Shown piece by piece: positions 25,526 to 33,390 of a DNA stretch of 64,000 nucleotides. The notes under the pieces are model-generated. The model saw only the letters and a program-made list of their open reading frames with translations. It did no database searches and had not been told where the DNA came from. The first letter of the stretch is position 1, and every line of letters starts with the position of its first letter. The position numbers and the translations under genes were made by a program. The DNA is from Saccharothrix algeriensis (GTDB lineage Bacteria > Actinomycetota > Actinomycetes > Mycobacteriales > Pseudonocardiaceae), in NCBI RefSeq assembly GCF_016907655.1, contig NZ_JAFBCL010000001.1:1426001-1490000 (forward strand), written 5' to 3'.

Positions 25526-25640
25526 CGAGTCCTTCTCTCGGGTGATGGACTGCCGGCGGGGGTCTCGCGCCGCTGCCGCGGGCTGGTCCTCGCCTGGAGC
25601 TGGTAGATCAACGGGTGAGACGTGGCTCACTGGGATGCGG

Positions 25641-25663
25641 ATAGTCTACGGCCGTCGGAAAAA
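25641..25663. promoter_or_regulatory. Operator-like palindrome, site B
   Basis: ATAGTCTACG-GC-CGTCGGAAA around 25641-25661, about 115 bp upstream of the binding-protein start. The left half matches the strongest sites; the right half is degenerate. Confidence 0.5.
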
Positions 25664-25754
25664 AAATCAACGGTTGACCGAGCAGTATTCGCCCCGGAAG
25701 TAAGTGACTACCCACGGTTGGGGGAAAGGCGGGAAATCGTATACGAATCGGCGG

Positions 25755-26732
25755 TCAGACCGCGTCGGCGACCAGCACGCGCGGGCTGCCCGGCAGCGCG
25801 AGCACCTCGCGCGCCCGCCACCCGGCGCCCTCCAGCCACGAGCGGACCTCGGACTCTGGGTAGACCACGGTGCCGTCGATGACGAAGTACTCCCCCGCGT
25901 GCAGCGCGTCGATGCGGCGCTGGCGCTCGTCGTCGTCGAGGAAGAAGTCGAGCAGCAGCAGGGTCGCGCCCTCCTTGGCCGCCGCGCGGGCGTTGGCCAG
26001 GATCGCCCGGTTCTGCTCGGCGTCGAACCGGTGGATCACGTGGTTGAGCATGACGATGTCGTGCTCGCCGCCGGGCGCGGCGGTCTCGGTGTCGGCGGGC
26101 TCCACGCTCGCCCGGTCGGTCAGGCCCGCGGCGGCCAGCGCGTCGTTGAGGCCCTGCGTCGACATGGGCGCGAAGACGAACCGCACCGACAGCTCCGGGT
26201 TGGCCCGCAGCGCGCCGATGGCGAACTCCGGCGACAGGCCGCCCATGTCCAGCATCGACCGGTAGGGCGTGAAGTCGAAGCCCCGCGCCAGCATCGCGGC
26301 GTGCAGGGAGTTGTACTTCATCACGCCGGCCATGAACGTGGCCCACCGGGCGTCGTCCATCTGCAGGTCGCCGGGCTTGGTGGTGTCCACCGTGGTGTCG
26401 AACTGCAGCCAGTGGCCGTAGCTGATCTCGTTGAGGAACGTCAGGAACGGCGCGAGGTCGGTGCCACCGCCGCCGGCGAGGTACTCCGCGGCGTCGGGCG
26501 CGAGGGAGTACCGGCCGTCCTGCCGGTCCAGCAGGCCCTGCGCGTTCATCGCGTCGGCCAGGATGCGGACCATCTGCTCGCTCGCGCCGGTGGCCGAGGC
26601 CAGCTCGGGCGCCGTGCGCGCGCCGTCGGCGAGGGCCTTGAACAGGCCGATCCGGGACGCGGCGAACAGCTGCTTGGCGCCCATGTAGCCGATGGCGATG
26701 TCGACGATGCGGTCCGGTGCGGGTCCGGTCAT
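25755..26732 (-). CDS. O-methyltransferase-like protein with degenerate SAM motif
   Basis: A 325-aa protein of the class I O-methyltransferase family with an N-terminal dimerisation domain (about residues 1-100: winged-helix-like, TAPELASATGASEQMVRILA) and a C-terminal Rossmann domain. Motif I, normally DxGGGxG, reads LDMGGLSPEF at 161-170, and the acidic residue expected after strand 2 is replaced in RFVFAPMS. The end of the domain (IVMLNHVIHRFDAEQ, then LLLLDFF) is normal. It may bind SAM weakly or have been recruited for non-methyl-transfer chemistry, as known for some relatives. Read from its own promoter at site C, divergent from the SDR gene. Confidence 0.75.
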   Translation of the reverse strand: MTGPAPDRIVDIAIGYMGAKQLFAASRIGLFKALADGARTAPELASATGASEQMVRILADAMNAQGLLDRQDGRYSLAPDAAEYLAGGGGTDLAPFLTFLNEISYGHWLQFDTTVDTTKPGDLQMDDARWATFMAGVMKYNSLHAAMLARGFDFTPYRSMLDMGGLSPEFAIGALRANPELSVRFVFAPMSTQGLNDALAAAGLTDRASVEPADTETAAPGGEHDIVMLNHVIHRFDAEQNRAILANARAAAKEGATLLLLDFFLDDDERQRRIDALHAGEYFVIDGTVVYPESEVRSWLEGAGWRAREVLALPGSPRVLVADAV

Positions 26733-26788
26733 GACGGCTCCTCCAAGGGGATGCGGGCGACCTGAGGGCACCCGGGACGAGAGGAGTG

Positions 26789-26810
26789 TTAGTCTACGCA
26801 CGTCGACTAA
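26789..26810. promoter_or_regulatory. Operator-like palindrome, site C (best copy)
   Basis: TTAGTCTACG at 26789-26798 and CGTCGACTAA at 26801-26810 around a CA centre: 9 of 10 positions are symmetric. It lies about 57 bp upstream of the methyltransferase-like gene. Confidence 0.7.
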
Positions 26811-26973
26811 AAGCGCCAGCCCCCCGAACGGGGTTTCCGCGACGGAAACCCGATTGATACGAGATTCGGCGTTTCGGCCCCCGCCGTTGGACCGCGCGTC
26901 CGCGGTCCACCACGACGCCGCGCCGCCGCCGACCGCACGACCGCGCGGTTCGCCTTGTGGTCCAACGTGTTTA

Positions 26974-26994
26974 TTTTCTACGCTTGTATACCGT
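26974..26994. promoter_or_regulatory. Operator-like half-site, site D
   Basis: TTTTCTACG-CT-TGTATACCG, with one good half (TCTACG) and one poor half. It is about 45 bp upstream of the SDR gene, in an AT-rich stretch that probably contains the promoter. Together with site C it fills the 303-bp divergent gap. Confidence 0.35.
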
Positions 26995-27035
26995 AAAGCC
27001 CCGACCGGAACCCCGGTCCGCCGAGAGGAACCTCG

Positions 27036-27758
27036 ATGACCTCTGCCCGCACCGTGTTGGTTACCGGAGGAGCCGGCGGCATCGGCCGCGCGATCGCCAC
27101 CGCCTTCGCCACCCTCGGTGACAACGTTGTCATCGCCGACGTCGGCGGCGTGCCGGAAGCCGCCGCCGCGCTCGGCGTGCGCGGGGTGACCGCGGACATC
27201 ACCGACGAGGGCTCGATCAGCCGGGCGCTCGACGAGGTCGGCCCGGTGGACGTGCTGGTCAACAACGCCGGCCTGCTGAGCGTCCACGGCCGCCTGCTGG
27301 AGCTGCCCGCCGCGGACATGTTCCGCATCCTCCAGACCAACGTCCACGGCACTTTCCTGATGACGCAACAGGTCGCGCGCCGGATGGTCGAGCGCGGGGT
27401 GCGCGGCGCGGTGGTCAACCTGTCCTCCATCGGCGGTCGCCAGCCCACCCCGGGCATGGGCGGCTACGAGAGCAGCAAGGCCGCGGTCGACGCGCTGACC
27501 CGGTGGGCGGCGGTCGAGCTGGCCGAGCACGGCATCCGCGTGAACGCGGTGGCGCCCGGCCCGGTGCTCACCCCGATGCTGGCCGCCGGGATGCCCGAGG
27601 GCTCCCCCGCGCGCGAGGCGTGGGTGAGCCGGATCCCGCTGCGGCAGATGGCCGCGGTGGAGGACGTGGCCGCGGCGGTGGTGTTCCTGGCCGGCGACGG
27701 CGCGGCCCACATCACCGGCACCAGCCTCCCGGTCGACGGCGGCCAGCTGCTGACCTGA
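27036..27758 (+). CDS. Short-chain dehydrogenase/reductase (FabG-like)
   Basis: A 240-aa classical SDR. Cofactor motif TGGAGGIG (residues 10-17), NNAG at the expected position, catalytic Ser in NLSSIGG and Tyr-x3-Lys in YESSK, closing with VDGGQLLT. It oxidises or reduces a hydroxyl/keto group with NAD(P)H. GAGAGGAA just before the ATG gives a plausible ribosome-binding site. It is divergent from the methyltransferase-like gene and convergent with the amidohydrolase, isolated by a strong terminator. Confidence 0.9.
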   Translation: MTSARTVLVTGGAGGIGRAIATAFATLGDNVVIADVGGVPEAAAALGVRGVTADITDEGSISRALDEVGPVDVLVNNAGLLSVHGRLLELPAADMFRILQTNVHGTFLMTQQVARRMVERGVRGAVVNLSSIGGRQPTPGMGGYESSKAAVDALTRWAAVELAEHGIRVNAVAPGPVLTPMLAAGMPEGSPAREAWVSRIPLRQMAAVEDVAAAVVFLAGDGAAHITGTSLPVDGGQLLT

Positions 27759-27800
27759 CGGGCACGGCCGGTGACCCGACCGGCACGGCGGGTCCCCGAC

Positions 27801-27840
27801 GGCGAAGGGGCCGGACCTCTCCAGGTCCGGCCCCTTCGCC
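27801..27840. terminator. Bidirectional terminator, 18-bp perfect stem
   Basis: 27801-27818 (starting GGCGAAGGGGCCGGACC) pairs perfectly with 27823-27840 around a CTCC loop. It lies between the convergent SDR and amidohydrolase genes. Confidence 0.85.
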
Positions 27841-27860
27841 CACCGCGGGTCACGACCCCG

Positions 27861-29222
27861 TCACGCGACGGCCTGCACCCCGCGCTCGAAGACCACCCGA
27901 CCGTCCAGGACGGTCAGGTCGACGTCCACGTCGGGCAGCTCGGCGGCGGTCAGCGCCAGCGGGTCGGCGGCCAGCACGCACAGGTCGGCCACCATGCCCT
28001 CGGCGAGGGTGCCCTTCCAGTCGGCGGCCCCGTCCTGGCGGGCGGGGTGCACGGTGTAGCAGCGCAGCAGCTCCGCCAGGCGCTGCCGCGGGTCCGCGGC
28101 CGGGCCCATCCACCGGTCGGCCGCGGCGATCTCGCGGCGCCAGTCGGGGGCGAGCACGGGCGCGTCGGAGGTCAGGCACAGCGGCACCCCGGCCGCCAGG
28201 GCCTCCCGGAACGGCCACGCGCTCCGCGCCCGCCCCTCGCCCAGGGCCGCGTCCACCACGCCGACCGTGCGCACGGCGATCCCGGCCTGCGCGGACAGGC
28301 CGACGCCGAGCCGGGCCATCCGCCGCAGCTGGTCCGGGCTGACCAGGTCGCCGTGGATGACGTAGTGGCCGAGGTCGACGTCGCGCTCGGCGCGGGCGCG
28401 CTCCACCGCGTCGAGCATCAGGTCGATCGCCCGGTCGCCGGTGGCGTGCAGGCCCACCTGGAGCCCGGCGTGGTGGGCGGCCAGGATCATGCCGGTGAGG
28501 TTGTGCTCGCGCTCGGCGTCGTCGTCCCCCGCCACGAGCAGCTCCGCCCGCGTCCCGTCGGCGTAGCAGTGGTGGGTGTAGGCCGAGCGCATCGGCGGGA
28601 TGCCGTCGGCGAAGATCTTCACCCCGGCGAACCGGAGCCGCCGCGGGTCGGGGTCGGCGCCGTCCACAGTGGCCAGTCCGGCGCGGAAGTCCGCGATGGT
28701 GCTGGGGCCGTCCAGCTCGCCGTAGAGCCAGAGCGCGGTGACCCGCGCCCGCAGCAGCCCCTCGGCCGCCAGCTCGCGGTACTGCTGCACGACCGACGTG
28801 CCGAACGCGCCCGTGCGGCCGGCGTCCTCGCCCGGGCCCAGCCCCGGTTCGGTGTAGCTGGTGATCCCCAGCCCGGCCAACAGGTCCCCGGCCCGGAGGA
28901 TGGCCGCCCGGCGCTCGGCGGGCGTGTGCAGCGGGCGCTCCGGCGGGAAGCCCGGCGCGCCGTCGCCGCCGAACAGGGTGTGGGGCCACAGCGCGCCCAG
29001 CCAGGTCGCGTGCAGGTGGGCGTCGTTGATGCCGGGCAGGACGGCGCGCCCGGCCAGCTCGACGACCTCGGTGCCCGGCCCGACCAGGCCGAGGACGTCC
29101 TCGTCGGTCCCGACGCGCAGCACTCGCCCGCTCCGGATGGCCAGCGCGGTCGCGGGGCCGGTGTCGGCCATGGTGTGGACCGGTCCGCCGCGCAGGACCA
29201 GGTCTGCGACTGGAGTCGACAC
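27861..29222 (-). CDS. Amidohydrolase, YtcJ-like
   Basis: A 453-aa metal-dependent amidohydrolase of the YtcJ group. Metal-site motifs: INDAHLH (residues about 63-69), the FADGIPPMRSAYTHH region, HATGDRAIDLML, GHYVIHG and TSDAPV. YtcJ-like enzymes hydrolyse amides or cyclic amides; substrate unknown. GTG at 29222 is preceded by GGGAG six bases upstream. It is divergent from the alcohol dehydrogenase operon, with site E between them. A second, clearly different YtcJ-like protein is encoded at 34683-36317. Confidence 0.85.
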   Translation of the reverse strand: MSTPVADLVLRGGPVHTMADTGPATALAIRSGRVLRVGTDEDVLGLVGPGTEVVELAGRAVLPGINDAHLHATWLGALWPHTLFGGDGAPGFPPERPLHTPAERRAAILRAGDLLAGLGITSYTEPGLGPGEDAGRTGAFGTSVVQQYRELAAEGLLRARVTALWLYGELDGPSTIADFRAGLATVDGADPDPRRLRFAGVKIFADGIPPMRSAYTHHCYADGTRAELLVAGDDDAEREHNLTGMILAAHHAGLQVGLHATGDRAIDLMLDAVERARAERDVDLGHYVIHGDLVSPDQLRRMARLGVGLSAQAGIAVRTVGVVDAALGEGRARSAWPFREALAAGVPLCLTSDAPVLAPDWRREIAAADRWMGPAADPRQRLAELLRCYTVHPARQDGAADWKGTLAEGMVADLCVLAADPLALTAAELPDVDVDLTVLDGRVVFERGVQAVA

Positions 29223-29255
29223 TGGCGCTCCCTGTTGTGTCCGGGGTCTCGACAT

Positions 29256-29277
29256 TTTTGTCGACGGCCGTAGACTA
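29256..29277. promoter_or_regulatory. Operator-like palindrome, site E
   Basis: TTTGTCGACG-GC-CGTAGACTAA at 29256-29277; the right half is identical (as reverse complement) to the left half of site C. It sits in the 102-bp divergent gap and could control both the amidohydrolase and the dehydrogenase operon. Confidence 0.7.
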
Positions 29278-29324
29278 ACCCACCGGGCGGCCAGTTCGCG
29301 CCTCCCGCCAACGGAAGGAGTCCG

Positions 29325-30431
29325 ATGACCGTTCCGACCTCCACCCGTGCGGCGGTGCTGACCGAGCACGGCAAACCGCTGCACCTGACCGAGCTCCCGC
29401 TGCCCGCCGAGGTCGAGCCCGGCGCGGCGCTGGTGCGGGTGTCCTGCGCGACGCTCTGCGGCACGGACGTGGAAATCTGGTCCGGCAAGATGAGCTTCCC
29501 CGGGATGCTGCCGATGGTCCTGGGCCACGAGATGGTCGGCGAGGTCGTCGCCGTCGGTCCGGGCACCAGGGACGCGCTCGGCCGGGACGTCCCGGTCGGC
29601 GCGCGGATCGGCTGGTCCGAGTCGACCTGCGGCGAGTGCTACGGCTGCACCGTCCTGCGCGAGCCCGTCGCGTGCTCCCGGCGCGGCTACGGGTTCCTGC
29701 AGCGCTCCGACGTCCACCCGTACGCGACCGCCGGCCTGTGCGAGTACGCCTACGTCGTGCCGGGCGCGGCGAAGCTGCTGCTGCCCGACGAGCTGCCGGG
29801 CACCTGGGCGGCCATGGCGGGCTGCGCGGCCAAGACCGTGCTGCGCGCCTTCTCCTACGTGGGCGGGCTGACCGGGCAGCGGGTCGTGGTCCAGGGCTCG
29901 GGCGCGCTCGGCCTGTTCGCCACCGCCGTCGCCCACATCTCCGGCGCGGCCAAGGTGATCACCGTCGGCGCGCCGGCGTCCCGGCTGGCCCTGGCCGGCC
30001 GGTTCGGCGCCGACGCCGCCGTCGACATCGCGGAGGGCTCGGACGGCATCGTCGAGCGGGTCCGCGAGCTGACCGGCGGGCACGGCGCCGACCTGGTGAT
30101 GGACTTCGCCGGCGCGCCCACCGTCGGCCGGGAGGCCGTCGCGATGGCCGCCCAGCGCGGCCGGGTGGTCATCGTCGGCAGCACCGGCCCCGAGCCCGCA
30201 CCGCTGCCGCTGGGCACGGTGATGGGCAAGGAGCTGTCCGTGTTCGGCTCCCTCAACGGCGACATCTCCGACTACCACCGGGCGATCGAGTTCTTCGCCG
30301 CCTTCGGTGACCGGATGCCGTGGAACGACCTGTTCGGCACGCCCGTCGGGCTGTCGGCCGCGTCCGACCGGATCGAGGCCATGCACCGGCTCGACGAGGT
30401 CAAGGCCGTCGTCGACCCCCGGCTCCCCTGA
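29325..30431 (+). CDS. Zinc-dependent alcohol dehydrogenase (MDR family)
   Basis: A 368-aa medium-chain dehydrogenase. The catalytic zinc motifs are CGTDVE and GHEMVGEV; the structural-zinc cysteines lie in CGECYGC with a fourth Cys at EPVACSRRG. The cofactor loop is VVQGSGALGLFA. It oxidises an alcohol or reduces an aldehyde/ketone with NAD(P). The segment YGFLQRSDVHPY is unusual. First gene of a rightward operon that continues through the aldo/keto-reductase-like protein, two esterases and an exporter, under site E. GGAAGGAG precedes the ATG. Confidence 0.9.
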   Translation: MTVPTSTRAAVLTEHGKPLHLTELPLPAEVEPGAALVRVSCATLCGTDVEIWSGKMSFPGMLPMVLGHEMVGEVVAVGPGTRDALGRDVPVGARIGWSESTCGECYGCTVLREPVACSRRGYGFLQRSDVHPYATAGLCEYAYVVPGAAKLLLPDELPGTWAAMAGCAAKTVLRAFSYVGGLTGQRVVVQGSGALGLFATAVAHISGAAKVITVGAPASRLALAGRFGADAAVDIAEGSDGIVERVRELTGGHGADLVMDFAGAPTVGREAVAMAAQRGRVVIVGSTGPEPAPLPLGTVMGKELSVFGSLNGDISDYHRAIEFFAAFGDRMPWNDLFGTPVGLSAASDRIEAMHRLDEVKAVVDPRLP

Positions 30432-30446
30432 CCACTAGGAGGCACC

Positions 30447-31403
30447 GTGTCCCCCCTTCCCCGCCGCCGCGTCGGCACGTCCGACCTGGACGTCTCGCTG
30501 CTCTCGCTCGGCTCGTGGCACACCTACGACCGCATGGACTTCGCCGACACCGTCACGATGATCCGCGCGGCCGTGGACGCCGGGATCAACCTGTTCGACG
30601 TCGGCGTCTACGGGATGCCGGGCAAGCCGCCGGTGTTCACCGACGTCATCTGGGGCGCGGCCATGCGCGCCTCGGGCATCCCCCGGGACGAGTACCTGGT
30701 CTCGGCCAAGCTGTGGATCGAGGGCTTCGGCGAGCAGGGCTTCCGCCCGCAGCTGGAGAACGCGTTCCTGCGCGCCGGCTACGATGTCGCCGACCTGGTG
30801 ATCCTGGGCGACCTGCGGCGCGACGACGTCGCGCTGGAGGACCTGGTCGACGACCTGACCGGGCTGGCCCGCGCCGGGCTGATCCGGGCGTGGGGCGTGA
30901 ACAACTGGTCCGCGGGCAACGTCCGCCGCCTGCGGGAGATCGCCGCCGAGCGCGGCGTCGACGGGCCGCAGATCGCGCAGCTGAAGTACAGCATCAGCCG
31001 GCGGTCCATCCCGGACGGCGAGCCGTTCGGCAAGCTGTTCGCCGAGGGCTTCACCATGCAGGCGTCCGACGTCCTCGAAGGCGGCATCCTGGCCGGCAAC
31101 ACCAACCCCTCCCGCGAGATCGGCCGCGACCCGGGCGGCATCCGGGAGGCGATCACGCGCAGCGCCACCGGCGTCGTCGCGACCGCGCAGGGGCTGGGCA
31201 CGACCGCGGCGCGCCTCGCCGTCGCCTTCACCCTGACCCACCCGGCCAACGTGACCACCCTGTTCGGCGCGAGCCGGATGTCCCAGCTGGAGGACAACCT
31301 CGCCGCCGTCGACCTGGTGCGCCAGGTCGGCGCCGAGGAGCTGCGCGCGCTGGTCGAGCCGTTCTGGGTCGACCGCGGCGTGGTCGACCCGGAGGGGCCG
31401 TGA
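30447..31403 (+). CDS. Aldo/keto-reductase-like protein without the catalytic histidine
   Basis: A 318-aa (beta/alpha)8 protein with the AKR start (RRRVGTSDLDVSLLSLGSW). Asp51, Tyr55 (FDVGVYG) and Lys88 (VSAKLW) of the tetrad are in place, but the histidine expected after strand 4 is replaced: LVILGDLRRDD has Gly121 there. Similar His substitutions occur in the potassium-channel beta-subunit type and a few specialised AKRs, so reductase activity is uncertain. The GTG start is preceded by AGGAGG. The stop overlaps the next ATG as TGATG. Confidence 0.8.
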   Translation: MSPLPRRRVGTSDLDVSLLSLGSWHTYDRMDFADTVTMIRAAVDAGINLFDVGVYGMPGKPPVFTDVIWGAAMRASGIPRDEYLVSAKLWIEGFGEQGFRPQLENAFLRAGYDVADLVILGDLRRDDVALEDLVDDLTGLARAGLIRAWGVNNWSAGNVRRLREIAAERGVDGPQIAQLKYSISRRSIPDGEPFGKLFAEGFTMQASDVLEGGILAGNTNPSREIGRDPGGIREAITRSATGVVATAQGLGTTAARLAVAFTLTHPANVTTLFGASRMSQLEDNLAAVDLVRQVGAEELRALVEPFWVDRGVVDPEGP

Positions 31404-32410
31404 TGTCCCGACCCACGAGCGAGGAGCCCGCCGTGTCCCATCCCCCCGTCCCGTTCGACCCGGAGATCGAGCCCGCGCTGGCGCAGATCGTCCAGCCGGA
31501 CGCGCCGCCGTTCACGCCCGAGACGATCCCCGCCATGCGGCAGTCCATGGCGGCGATGTTCCCGCCCGCCGCCGAGGTGGTCGGGGACGCCCCCGTGGAC
31601 GTGGTCGAGCGGACCGTCCCCGGTCCCGAGGGCGCGCCCGACCTGGAGATCACGATCCTGTCCCCGCGCGACCTCGCGGGGCCGGTGCCCGGCCTGTACA
31701 ACATCCACGGCGGCGGCATGATGGTCGGCCACCGCAACATGGACGTCTCCCGGCTGGTGGCCCTGGTGCTGGAGCTGGGCGTCGTCGCGGTCAACGTCGA
31801 GTACCGGCTCGCCCCCGAGCACCCGCACCCGGCGCCGGTGGAGGACTGCTACGCCGGTCTGAAGTGGATGGTCGAGCACGCCGACGAGCTGGGTGTCGAC
31901 CCGGACCGCGTCGTGGTGATGGGCGGCAGCGCCGGCGGCGGCCTGTCCGCCGGCGTGGCGCTGCTGGCCCGCGACCGGGGCGGCCCCGCGCTGGCCGGGC
32001 AGCTGCTGCTGTGCCCGATGATCGACGACACCAACACCACGATCGCCAGCCGGCAGTACAGCGGCCTGGGCACCTGGACCCGCGAGGCGAACCTGGCGGG
32101 CTGGCGGTCGCTGCTGGGCGACGCCGTCGGCACCGACGAGGTCTCGCCCTACGCGGCGCCCACCCGGGCCACCGACCTGTCCGGGCTGCCGCCCGCGTTC
32201 ATCGAGGTGGGCAGCGCCGAGCCGTTCCGCGACGAGGACACCGAGTACGCGCTGCGGATCTGGGCCACCGGCGGGCAGGCCGAGCTGCACGTGTGGAGCG
32301 GCGCCTTCCACGGGTTCGACATGTACGTGCCCGAGTGGCACGTCAGCCGGATCGCGATCGAGACCCGGAACTCGTGGCTGCGCCGCGTCCTCGGGCTGGT
32401 CGGGAGGTGA
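31403..32410 (+). CDS. Hormone-sensitive-lipase-type esterase (copy 1)
   Basis: A 335-aa alpha/beta hydrolase of family IV (HSL type). The oxyanion motif is NIHGGGMMVG, the nucleophile lies in GGSAGGGLS, the acid in a FRDED/EYALR region and the histidine in GAFHGFDM. It hydrolyses short- to medium-chain esters or opens lactones. ATG at 31403 overlaps the preceding stop; a GTG at 31433 with AGGAG six bases upstream is an equally good start and would give a 325-aa protein. The neighbour at 32407 is a tandem paralog (same EYRLAPEHP, SAGVALLARDRGGPA and IWATGGQAELHVW segments). Confidence 0.88.
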   Translation: MSRPTSEEPAVSHPPVPFDPEIEPALAQIVQPDAPPFTPETIPAMRQSMAAMFPPAAEVVGDAPVDVVERTVPGPEGAPDLEITILSPRDLAGPVPGLYNIHGGGMMVGHRNMDVSRLVALVLELGVVAVNVEYRLAPEHPHPAPVEDCYAGLKWMVEHADELGVDPDRVVVMGGSAGGGLSAGVALLARDRGGPALAGQLLLCPMIDDTNTTIASRQYSGLGTWTREANLAGWRSLLGDAVGTDEVSPYAAPTRATDLSGLPPAFIEVGSAEPFRDEDTEYALRIWATGGQAELHVWSGAFHGFDMYVPEWHVSRIAIETRNSWLRRVLGLVGR

Positions 32411-33390
32411 GCGCCGGGCAGCACCGACCCGTCCCGTACGACCCCGAGCTGGAACCGGGGCTGGCGGCGTTCCTCGACCTGGTAGAGCGCATCCCGCTGC
32501 GGGCGGACACGATCCTGGCCAACCGCGCCCACTTCGCGACCATCATCCCGCCGGTCGAGCAGATCGTCGGCGACCGCCCCGTCACGGTCGAGGACCGCAC
32601 GGTGCCCGGCCCGCCCGGCGCGCCGGACGTCGTGGTGACGGTCGTCCGCCCGCGCGAGGGCGTCTCCGCCGCGCCGGCGTTCTACAGCATCCACGGCGGC
32701 GGGATGGTCCTGGGCAACCGGTACTTCGGCATCGACGGGCTGATCGACGACGTGCTGCGCTTCGGCGCGGTCGGCGTGACGGTCGAGTACCGGCTGGCCC
32801 CGGAGCACCCCGCGCCCGCCGCGGTCGAGGACTGCTACGCCGGCCTGGTGTGGCTGGCCGAGCACGCCGACGAGCTCGGCGTCGACCGCGACCGGGTCGT
32901 CGTGACCGGGGCCAGCGCCGGCGGCGGGCTCTCCGCCGGGGTGGCGCTGCTGGCCCGCGACCGGGGCGGCCCGGCGATCGCCGGGCAGGGGCTGATCTGC
33001 CCGATGCTCGACGACCGCAACGTCTCGGTGTCGACGCGGCAGTACGACGGCCTCGGCGCGTGGGACCGCAACAACAACGACACCGCGTGGAACGCCATCC
33101 TCGGCCCGCTGCGCGGCACCGACGAGGTCTCGCCGTACGCGGCGCCGGCCCGGATGGCGGACCTGTCCGGCCTGCCGCCCGCGTTCATCGACGTCGGGGC
33201 CGCGGAGATCTTCCGGGACGAGGCGACCGAGTACGCGCTGCGGATCTGGGCCACCGGCGGGCAGGCCGAGCTGCACGTGTGGGCGGGCGGCTACCACGGC
33301 TTCACCGGGTTCTCCCCCGGCGCCGAGGTCTCCCGGGCCGCCGCGGCGGCCCGGCTGTCCTGGCTGCGGCGGATCCTGCGGTCCCCGTGA
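32407..33390 (+). CDS. Hormone-sensitive-lipase-type esterase (copy 2)
   Basis: A 327-aa paralog of the protein before it, with HGGGMVLG, nucleophile in GASAGGGLS and histidine in GGYHGFTG. The elbow differs (GAS versus GGS) and the N-terminal cap (about residues 1-75) is diverged, so the two probably differ in substrate. GTG overlaps the upstream stop as GTGA, with GGGAG right before it. Tandem duplication followed by divergence is the simplest origin. Confidence 0.87.
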   Translation: MSAGQHRPVPYDPELEPGLAAFLDLVERIPLRADTILANRAHFATIIPPVEQIVGDRPVTVEDRTVPGPPGAPDVVVTVVRPREGVSAAPAFYSIHGGGMVLGNRYFGIDGLIDDVLRFGAVGVTVEYRLAPEHPAPAAVEDCYAGLVWLAEHADELGVDRDRVVVTGASAGGGLSAGVALLARDRGGPAIAGQGLICPMLDDRNVSVSTRQYDGLGAWDRNNNDTAWNAILGPLRGTDEVSPYAAPARMADLSGLPPAFIDVGAAEIFRDEATEYALRIWATGGQAELHVWAGGYHGFTGFSPGAEVSRAAAAARLSWLRRILRSP

